A stretch of 64,000 nt of DNA from Dermatophilaceae bacterium (GTDB taxonomy: Bacteria > Actinomycetota > Actinomycetes > Actinomycetales > Dermatophilaceae), in NCBI GenBank assembly GCA_013361975.1, contig JABFXB010000019.1:1-64000 (forward strand), written 5' to 3'. Both the position numbers and the translations under genes were made by a program. Below the pieces are notes generated by a model. It saw only the letters and a program-made list of their open reading frames with translations. It made no database searches and was not told where the DNA came from. Positions within the stretch are counted from its first letter, which is position 1. Every line of letters begins with the position of its first letter. This document shows positions 58,296 through 64,000 of this stretch, piece after piece.

Positions 58296-59579
58296 ATGTC
58301 ATCCTCGAGAACCGCCTCGGTCGTCCCGGAGCCGGAACCGGAGCCAGGCCCGGACTCGGGCCCGGACTCGGGCAGCGGCCCGATGCCGACCACTCCCGCC
58401 GGCCGGGCCCCGTCGCGCGCGGGTGACCGCTCCCGCTGGCGCCGGCTCATCGACGTCGTCGACGAGCGGCTCGGTCTCGACGCGCTGCGATACCCCGTCC
58501 CGGAACACGCGAACAACCTCGCGTGGAGCCTCGGCGGCCTGACGGCCGTGTCGCTGCTGGTGCTCGTCGCCACCGGCATCGTCCTGGCACAGTTCTATGA
58601 CCCGACACCCGAGGTGGCCAACGCGAGCGTGCGCACCATCGTGCAGGACGTCCCACTCGGCCGGTTCATCCGGTCGCTGCACTTCTGGACGGCCCAGACG
58701 ATGTACGTGCTGGCCGCGCTGCACCTGATCCGGGTCTTCTTCCACGGGTCCTTCAAGCGGCCGCGCGAAGCGAACTGGCTGATCGGCGTCAGCATGTTCG
58801 GGCTGACCTTGCTCGCGATCTTCACCGGGACGGTGCTCAAGTGGGACCAGGAGGCGTACGAAGCCCTCGGTCACAACCTCGAGCTCGGGACGCTGCTCGG
58901 CGGCGCCGGGTTCTGGTTCTCGAGCTCGTTCGCCGAGCACACCCCGATCCTGGTCCGGTTGTACTCGGCGCACATCATGCTCATTCCCGTGCTCCTGTTC
59001 GTGCTGGTCGTCGTGCACGCGCTGCTGATCCGACGCCACAAGATCTCGAGCCATCCCGCGTTGCGCGACCCGGGCCCGCGCCGCACGCCCGACGGGGACC
59101 CGGACATCACACCCGACCTCACGCCCGACCTCACATCCGACCTCACATCCGACCTCACATCCGACATGGCGCTCCCCGCGGACGAAACGCCGAAGGAGCT
59201 CTCGGAGCCGTTCACGCATCACCTACGCCGGGTCGGGGCCCTCGGGCTGGTCCTGCTCGGGGCACTGACGGCGGTGGCCGTCCTCTTCCCGCCGCCCGTC
59301 GGCAGTACCCCCGTCGCCGGGGTCGAGGTGACCAAGCCGCTGTGGCCGTTCTGGTGGATGTTCACCCTGGAGAACTGGTTCGGGCTCCCGGCGATCCTGT
59401 GGGGCGGGCTCGTGTTCTTCGTGCTCCTCTTCGCGGTCCCGTTCCTGGACCGGAGCCCGCGCCGGTCGTGGCGGACCCGACCCGTCGCGATGGCGGTCGG
59501 CGCCCTGCTCGTCGTCCTCCTCATCGTGCTGACGCTCCTGATGGCGTTCACGACCCCCGCCGCCCACCTGTCGATGTGA
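58296..59579 (+). CDS. Cytochrome b, b6 and subunit IV parts fused
   Basis: The protein has 427 residues from ATG 58296 (GGGGAG, 8-nt spacing; a GTG at 58287 has no spacing). The b6-like part has both haem pairs: His129/His143 (13 between) and His226/His241 (14 between), the exact b6 spacing. A repeated Asp-Leu-Thr-Ser linker (about 268-292) joins a three-helix subunit-IV-like part. There the Qo-site PEWY is replaced by PFWW (351-354). No Rieske protein or cytochrome c gene is adjacent. It may take part in quinone-linked electron transfer, perhaps to a copper protein (inference). Confidence 0.88.
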   Translation: MSSSRTASVVPEPEPEPGPDSGPDSGSGPMPTTPAGRAPSRAGDRSRWRRLIDVVDERLGLDALRYPVPEHANNLAWSLGGLTAVSLLVLVATGIVLAQFYDPTPEVANASVRTIVQDVPLGRFIRSLHFWTAQTMYVLAALHLIRVFFHGSFKRPREANWLIGVSMFGLTLLAIFTGTVLKWDQEAYEALGHNLELGTLLGGAGFWFSSSFAEHTPILVRLYSAHIMLIPVLLFVLVVVHALLIRRHKISSHPALRDPGPRRTPDGDPDITPDLTPDLTSDLTSDLTSDMALPADETPKELSEPFTHHLRRVGALGLVLLGALTAVAVLFPPPVGSTPVAGVEVTKPLWPFWWMFTLENWFGLPAILWGGLVFFVLLFAVPFLDRSPRRSWRTRPVAMAVGALLVVLLIVLTLLMAFTTPAAHLSM

Positions 59580-59617
59580 CGACGGCCGCCCCGGATCGTC
59601 CGGAAGGAAGCCTCGTG

Positions 59618-59842
59618 ATGAACGCCTACCAGCGGGTCCGCCGCAACTTCTGGGTGCTGGTCGCCGCGGCGGCCGTCGCCGTCGGCGTCCTGTCCGCCGC
59701 CGCCGCCATGGCCCCCGGCCCGGTGGCCGGGACCCTGACCGCGCTCAGTGCTTCGTTCGCTGTCGCCGCTGTGGCATTGGCCGGCCGGATCCTGGTGGTC
59801 ACCAGCCGGCGAGGGGAACACCGTCGGGCTGGCCGGCGCTGA
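59618..59842 (+). CDS. Small membrane protein, cytochrome operon
   Basis: The protein has 74 residues with two transmembrane helices (about 10-30 and 38-60) and a basic tail. ATG at 59618 follows GGAAGGAAG. It is 38 bp after the cytochrome b gene and is likely a small subunit of that complex. Confidence 0.65.
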   Translation: MNAYQRVRRNFWVLVAAAAVAVGVLSAAAAMAPGPVAGTLTALSASFAVAAVALAGRILVVTSRRGEHRRAGRR

Positions 59843-59958
59843 GACCGGCCGCTACATCGACCGCTACATCGACCGCGACATCAGCTGCGACCGACGCGGT
59901 CGTGATGGCGGCTCGGTGCGTCGGCGTCCCGCCGTGACGTGGGGTCGGCACCCGAGCG

Positions 59959-59978
59959 GGTCCTTCATCGATCCTTGA
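59959..59978 (-). promoter_or_regulatory. Copper regulator direct repeat (site 14)
   Basis: On the minus strand TCAAGGATC-ga-TGAAGGACC, 105 bp before the His-rich protein gene at 60084. Confidence 0.58.
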
Positions 59979-60083
59979 CCGGGAGGCCACCGCGTCCTTC
60001 ACGAGCGGGGCGGACCGTAGCAGGTGAGGGACCAGGGGCCGCACCACCCGGTGTGACCGGTCTCGTGGACCAAGGAGCGAGTC

Positions 60084-60482
60084 ATGGCCGACTTCCTGCA
60101 GCGCAACTGGATCGGGATCTTCTTCATCGTCGCGATGCTGGGCATGCATCTCGGGGGCCACCGCCACGGCGGCTCCGGCGGCGGGCACGGCGGCCTGATG
60201 GGAGGCTGCGGCGCCGGGCACGGATCCCATGGCGGCGCTGGGCACACCGCAGGCCACGAGCACCCAAGCGAGAAACCATCGCACGCTCAGAGCACCCCTG
60301 GCGCGCCCCAGCCGCCAGAACCGCCCCGGCAGCCGGACCCGGCCCGGGACGCAGCGCCGGACCCGACCCGGGACGCGGCGCCGGACCCGACGCGGGACGC
60401 GACCCCTGCCGCGGACCCGGCATGGTGGGGGACTGACCCCATCGACGAACCGTCCTCCCGCACGCGCGACCACCACGTGTAG
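60084..60482 (+). CDS. Membrane-anchored His/Gly-rich protein
   Basis: The protein has 132 residues. An N-terminal transmembrane helix (about 9-24) is followed by a His/Gly/Met stretch (GMHLGGHRHGGSGGGHGG onward to about residue 60) likely to bind copper or other metals, then a Pro/Asp/Arg repeat region. AAGGAG precedes the ATG. Its promoter carries a copper-type repeat. It may act as a metal buffer at the membrane surface. Confidence 0.72.
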   Translation: MADFLQRNWIGIFFIVAMLGMHLGGHRHGGSGGGHGGLMGGCGAGHGSHGGAGHTAGHEHPSEKPSHAQSTPGAPQPPEPPRQPDPARDAAPDPTRDAAPDPTRDATPAADPAWWGTDPIDEPSSRTRDHHV

Positions 60483-60659
60483 GACCGGCGGACCACGGAG
60501 CCCCGCGATGTCGACCCGCGACTGGCGCGCCGCACACGTCCCACCAGATGACCCCCCGACGCGGCGGCCGCGGCCCGTCCCGCTCGGGGTTTACCTCAAA
60601 GCTCACCTCAAGGGCTCTCTCGGGGCTGGCTGGTGGGCTTTCAGAGCCGGAGAGCACCG

Positions 60660-60872
60660 ATGAGCACCTTGTCGCAGCCGTTCTTCCCGCACGTCCTGCT
60701 CGGCGCGTACCTGCTGGGCGTGCTCGGCGACGACGAGGAGCGCACCTTCACCGAGCATCTCGCCGCATGCTCAACCTGTCAGCGCGATCTCGACGCGGCC
60801 CAGCACCTCCCGCAGCTGCTCTCCCTCACTGACGGTGCCAATCCCTCCGAGGACGGGCGCCGGCAACCTTGA
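60660..60872 (+). CDS. Small zf-HC2 (anti-sigma-type) protein
   Basis: The protein has 70 residues. It contains HVLLGAYLLGVLGDDEERTF and HLAACSTCQRDLD, the HxxxCxxC zinc motif of ZAS anti-sigma factors, but no membrane part and no sigma gene beside it. It may be a free anti-sigma domain. The stop overlaps the start of copper repeat site 15. Confidence 0.65.
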   Translation: MSTLSQPFFPHVLLGAYLLGVLGDDEERTFTEHLAACSTCQRDLDAAQHLPQLLSLTDGANPSEDGRRQP

Positions 60873-60883
60873 CCAGACCTTCA
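60864..60883 (-). promoter_or_regulatory. Copper regulator direct repeat (site 15)
   Basis: On the minus strand TGAAGGTCT-gg-TCAAGGTTG, 118 bp before the cupredoxin-ATPase gene. Confidence 0.65.
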
Positions 60884-61001
60884 CGGTTCGCGCGGGAACC
60901 CGACACCTGCCAGCGGTTACGTGGGAGCTGGAAACCCGTACCGGCTATGGGTATCCGGCGCTCGGAGTGCCTGGGTGCCCAGCAGATGGAGGTGAAGCTC
61001 G

Positions 61002-63845
61002 ATGACTGTCGCCGACATCGTCATCGTCAGTTCAGCGGTCCTCGCCAGCGGCCTGCTCGTGTGGTTCTTCTTCGGACCGAAGAAGGCGCGGCACGCGGAG
61101 ATCGCGGACGGCATCCAGGTCGTCCGGGTGACCGTCAGAGGTGGGTACAGCCCGGATCTGATCGAGGTCAGGCCCGGGACCCCGGTCCGGGTCATCTTCG
61201 ACCGGCAGGAAAGCGGGGACTGCTCGTCCCGGGTCGTGATGCCCGACTTCAAGGTCAACGCGCAGCTGCCGGCGTACGCGGCCACCACGGTCGACTTTCT
61301 CCCAGAGCACCAGGGCGACTTCCGGTTCGCGTGCGGCATGAACATGATCAGCGGCACCGTCCGGGTCACCGCGCCACCGTCCGACGCGGCCAGCGCCGAA
61401 CCGGTCGAGTCGCTCGAGTCGCTCGAGTCGCTCGAGTCGCCCGCGTCGCTCCAGTCGGAGCCGGCTCGTCCCCAGCCTGGCCGTGGCCGTCGTCCCTCGG
61501 CTGCGCCGGACCCGGTCGGCGGTCTCGGCACTGGCCCGAGCGCCGTTCTTGGCGCCGATGTTGACGGCACCGACCGTGACGCGACGGAACGTGCCGCGGA
61601 GATCTCCGACCTGACGCGGCGGGTCATCATCGGCGCGATCCTGACGGCGCCCGTGCTGTTCGCGGTGATGTTCACCGAGTTCTTCGGGGTGACGTGGATG
61701 CCGGATCTGCTGATGAACCGCTGGTTCCAGCTCGCGCTCGTCGGCCCGGTGATGGTGTACACCGGGTGGCCGATCCACCGCACCGGCTGGCTGGCGCTCT
61801 CGCACCGGACCGCGGACATGAACTCGCTCATCACGTTGGGGACCGTCGCCGCGTTCGGGTACAGCCTCGTGGTGACGCTCGCGCCGGCTGTGCTGCCGGA
61901 GAACGTCCAAGAGGTGTACTACGAGGCTGTCGGCGTCATCCTCACCCTGATCCTGCTCGGGCGCCTGCTCGAGACGAAGGCGAAGGCCGGCACCGGGGAG
62001 GCGATCCGGACCCTGATCGGGCTGCAGCCGCGAACGGCGCGCGTCGAACGGGACGGCACCGAGCTGGAGCTGCCGATCTCCGAGGTGCTCGCCGGCGACG
62101 TCGTCCTCGTGCGCCCCGGGGAGAAGCTGCCTGTCGACGGTCACGTCCTCTCCGGGGCGTCGTCCGTCGACGAGTCGATGGTGACCGGGGAGCCGATCCC
62201 GGTGAGCAAGTCGGCCGGTGACACGGTGATCGGGGCGACCATCAACCAGACGGGATCGTTCCGGTACGTCGCGACCCGGGTCGGCGACGAGACGATGCTG
62301 GCCCAGATCATCAAGCTGGTCCGCGAAGCACAGGGGTCCAAGGCGCCGATCCAGCGGCTCGTCGACCAGGTCTCGAGCTACTTCGTCCCGGCCGTCATCG
62401 CGATCGCCATCTGGGCCTTCGTCATCTGGGCGGTGGCCGGCCCGTCGCCGGCGCTCGTGCTGGCACTCGTGGCCGCCGTCTCGGTCCTCATCATCGCCTG
62501 CCCGTGCGCGCTCGGGCTGGCCACGCCGATGTCGATCACGGTCGGGACCGGCAAGGGCGCCATGAACGGGATCCTCATCCGTTCCGCGGAAGCTCTCGAG
62601 ACGGCGCACAAGCTGAACACGATCGTGCTCGACAAGACCGGCACGATCACCAACGGTGCACCGGCGCTGACCGACCTGATCCCCGCCGGCCCGATCGGCG
62701 CGGACGAGATGCTGGCGCTGGTCGCCGCGGTCGAAGGCTCCTCGGAGCACCCGCTGGCGGCGGCCATCGTGACCGGGGCGCACGAGCGCGGCCTCGACCT
62801 GCCGACCGTGGCCGCGTTCGACTCGATCACCGGCCAGGGGGTGCGCGCTCTGGTCTCCGGCCGTGAAGTCCTCGTCGGGAACATGCGACTGCTCACCGGT
62901 GCCGGCATCGACGCGAGCTCGCTCGCCGACACCCAGGAGCGCCTCGCCCGCGACGGCAAGACCCCGATCCTCGTCGCGGTCGACGGGGTCCCGGCCGGTG
63001 TCATCGCCGTGGCCGATACCGTCAAGGACGGCTCGGCCGGTGCCGTCGCTGCCCTGCAGAGCCGCGGCATCGAGGTCGTCATGATGACCGGCGACAACCG
63101 GGCTACCGCCGCCGCCATCGCCCGACAGGTCGGGATCCGACGCGTCGTCGCGGAGGTCCTGCCCGAGCACAAGGCCGCTGAGGTGAAGCGGCTGCAGGCC
63201 GAGGGCCGCGTCGTCGGGATGGTCGGCGACGGCATCAACGACGCACCCGCGCTCGCCCAGGCCGATATCGGCTCGGCCATCGGCACCGGCACCGACGTAG
63301 CGATCGAGTCCTCCGACATCACGCTGATCTCCGGCGCGCTGGCCGGGGTCGTGACTGCCGTGGACCTGTCCCGGGCCACGATGCGCAACATCAAGCAGAA
63401 CCTCGGGTTCGCGTTCATCTACAACGGGGTCGGCATCCCGATCGCCGCAGGCGCGCTCTACCCGGCCTTCGGTCTCACCCTGAGCCCGATGATCGCGGCG
63501 GCCGCGATGGCGCTGTCCTCCCTGTCTGTCGTTGCGAACGCCAACCGGCTCAAGACCTTTAGTCCCAAGCCGGTACCCGACGCCGTCACGCCTTCGGCCA
63601 TCGACCCGGTGGTCGAGATCGGACGGGAAGAGCAGAAGGAGCCCGACCTCATGTCCACCTCACCTGAACAGGCGAACCCGTCCGTGCCGACGACGGCAAA
63701 GGACCCGGTGTGCGGGATGACCCTCGAGACCGTGAACGCTGCACGGACCATCGAGCACGACGGGCAGACGTACTACTTCTGCTCCGCGTCGTGCGCGGCC
63801 AGCTTCGAGAAGGACCCGGCGGCCTACGCCGGCAGCACCGCGTAG
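61002..63845 (+). CDS. Cupredoxin - P1B ATPase - YHS fusion
   Basis: The protein has 947 residues. After one transmembrane anchor (about 5-24) comes a cupredoxin-like domain (about 38-125) with Cys74, His103, Cys111 and Met113 (FACGMNM) as possible copper ligands. The ATPase core (about 200-855) has CPC (Cys500), TGEP, DKTGT and GDGIND. A C-terminal YHS domain (about 905-945, KDPVCGMTLE, YYFCSASCAASF) follows. GGAGGTGAAG precedes the ATG. It is a Cu(I) exporter with extra metal domains at both ends. The YHS part seems to be a formerly separate gene fused in frame. Confidence 0.92.
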   Translation: MTVADIVIVSSAVLASGLLVWFFFGPKKARHAEIADGIQVVRVTVRGGYSPDLIEVRPGTPVRVIFDRQESGDCSSRVVMPDFKVNAQLPAYAATTVDFLPEHQGDFRFACGMNMISGTVRVTAPPSDAASAEPVESLESLESLESPASLQSEPARPQPGRGRRPSAAPDPVGGLGTGPSAVLGADVDGTDRDATERAAEISDLTRRVIIGAILTAPVLFAVMFTEFFGVTWMPDLLMNRWFQLALVGPVMVYTGWPIHRTGWLALSHRTADMNSLITLGTVAAFGYSLVVTLAPAVLPENVQEVYYEAVGVILTLILLGRLLETKAKAGTGEAIRTLIGLQPRTARVERDGTELELPISEVLAGDVVLVRPGEKLPVDGHVLSGASSVDESMVTGEPIPVSKSAGDTVIGATINQTGSFRYVATRVGDETMLAQIIKLVREAQGSKAPIQRLVDQVSSYFVPAVIAIAIWAFVIWAVAGPSPALVLALVAAVSVLIIACPCALGLATPMSITVGTGKGAMNGILIRSAEALETAHKLNTIVLDKTGTITNGAPALTDLIPAGPIGADEMLALVAAVEGSSEHPLAAAIVTGAHERGLDLPTVAAFDSITGQGVRALVSGREVLVGNMRLLTGAGIDASSLADTQERLARDGKTPILVAVDGVPAGVIAVADTVKDGSAGAVAALQSRGIEVVMMTGDNRATAAAIARQVGIRRVVAEVLPEHKAAEVKRLQAEGRVVGMVGDGINDAPALAQADIGSAIGTGTDVAIESSDITLISGALAGVVTAVDLSRATMRNIKQNLGFAFIYNGVGIPIAAGALYPAFGLTLSPMIAAAAMALSSLSVVANANRLKTFSPKPVPDAVTPSAIDPVVEIGREEQKEPDLMSTSPEQANPSVPTTAKDPVCGMTLETVNAARTIEHDGQTYYFCSASCAASFEKDPAAYAGSTA
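63651..63845 (+). other. Possible internal start: free YHS protein
   Basis: Within the ATPase gene an in-frame ATG at 63651 is preceded by AGAAGGAG with about 9-nt spacing. It would give a 64-residue stand-alone YHS metal-binding protein. The ribosome-binding site encodes the Glu-Gln-Lys-Glu of the junction. Two products from one gene are possible. Confidence 0.45.
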
Positions 63846-64000
63846 CAGGCAGCAGTCGACCGGGCCCCGGTGGGCCCGACCGGCGGGCCGACCGATGGCG
63901 CCGATCGATGGCGTCGACCTCGTCGCCTCGAGCGGTGCGAGGTAGCCCCTCCAGTGGCCGTCAGCGTTCGGCCACCGGAGGACGGACCGGACCATAAGGA

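Noticed and set aside
60938..60957. Possible third CsoR operator (ACCC ... GGGTAT) before the cupredoxin-ATPase
   Set aside because: The half-sites are 11 bp apart instead of 5 and the inner sequence does not match the two good operators.
1..64000. tRNA, rRNA, replication, partition or conjugation genes
   Set aside because: I looked for them to decide between plasmid and chromosome and saw none that I could support.

Overview
The window is very G+C-rich. Its genes are packed with 4-nt overlapping starts and stops, GTG starts are common, and third codon positions are almost all G or C. Together with CcsB, CsoR, an MtrAB-like two-component pair and an ECF sigma factor of the SigE type, this suggests an actinobacterium, probably a Micrococcales/Cellulomonas-like relative (inference; no 16S or tRNA gene is present). 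Toxin-antitoxin modules, broken transposase-like and antitoxin remnants, tandem repeats and decayed gene copies suggest accessory DNA (a plasmid or genomic island). I see no replication, partition or conjugation genes.

Layout. 1-7.9 kb: a broken transposase-like gene, PIN/AbrB and RelE-like/Phd toxin-antitoxin pairs, a DprA-like gene, a CsoR-type operator ahead of a frameshifted membrane protein, and small DNA-binding proteins. 8.1-9.2 kb: a CHAP cell-wall hydrolase behind a probable c-di-AMP riboswitch. 9.4-20.3 kb: a copper core. The minus-strand run is SHOCT protein, Met-rich multicopper oxidase, BNR-repeat lipoprotein, two small membrane proteins, DUF305 lipoprotein, Lgt, TlpA and CcdA. 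The divergent plus-strand run is response regulator, sensor kinase, CcsB and an exported protein. 20.3-24 kb: an orphan Dam-type methylase, an XRE regulator, a PIN protein and a MazF-like fragment. 24-29.3 kb: M23 hydrolase, Lnt and a membrane/methyltransferase fusion. 29.7-35.7 kb: csoR-copZ-copA, diverging from a VTT membrane protein and an orphan copper-sensor-like kinase. 35.7-46.8 kb: decayed and intact thioredoxin-like genes, Fic, an ABC exporter, a secreted protease-like protein and an AAA ATPase. 47.1-52.4 kb: a second SHOCT/response-regulator divergon and a CPD-motif P1B ATPase. 52.7-57.2 kb: a DUF695 protein, an ECF sigma factor with a membrane partner, and a toxin-antitoxin-like pair. 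57.3-63.8 kb: a cytochrome b operon, His-rich proteins and a cupredoxin-P1B ATPase-YHS fusion.

How it fits together. The copper genes appear to share one control element. This is a tandem 9-bp repeat (TGAAGRTTT-like) with a 2-bp spacer, found in about a dozen good and several weak copies. In nearly every case the repeat reads on the strand opposite to the gene it precedes. It resembles the binding site reported for CopR of Corynebacterium glutamicum. The two response regulators and two kinases in the window, which have near-identical sensor loops, are the likely readers; one kinase and one regulator are separated by 12 kb. Two CsoR-type operators (TACCC-N5-GGGTA) add a cytoplasmic copper sensor. 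The effectors form an envelope programme: three P1B ATPases, a chaperone, a multicopper oxidase, a DUF305 protein, thiol-redox proteins (CcdA/TlpA), lipoprotein maturation enzymes (Lgt, Lnt), cell-wall hydrolases and a cytochrome b. Functions are inferred from motifs read by eye; no database search was possible.
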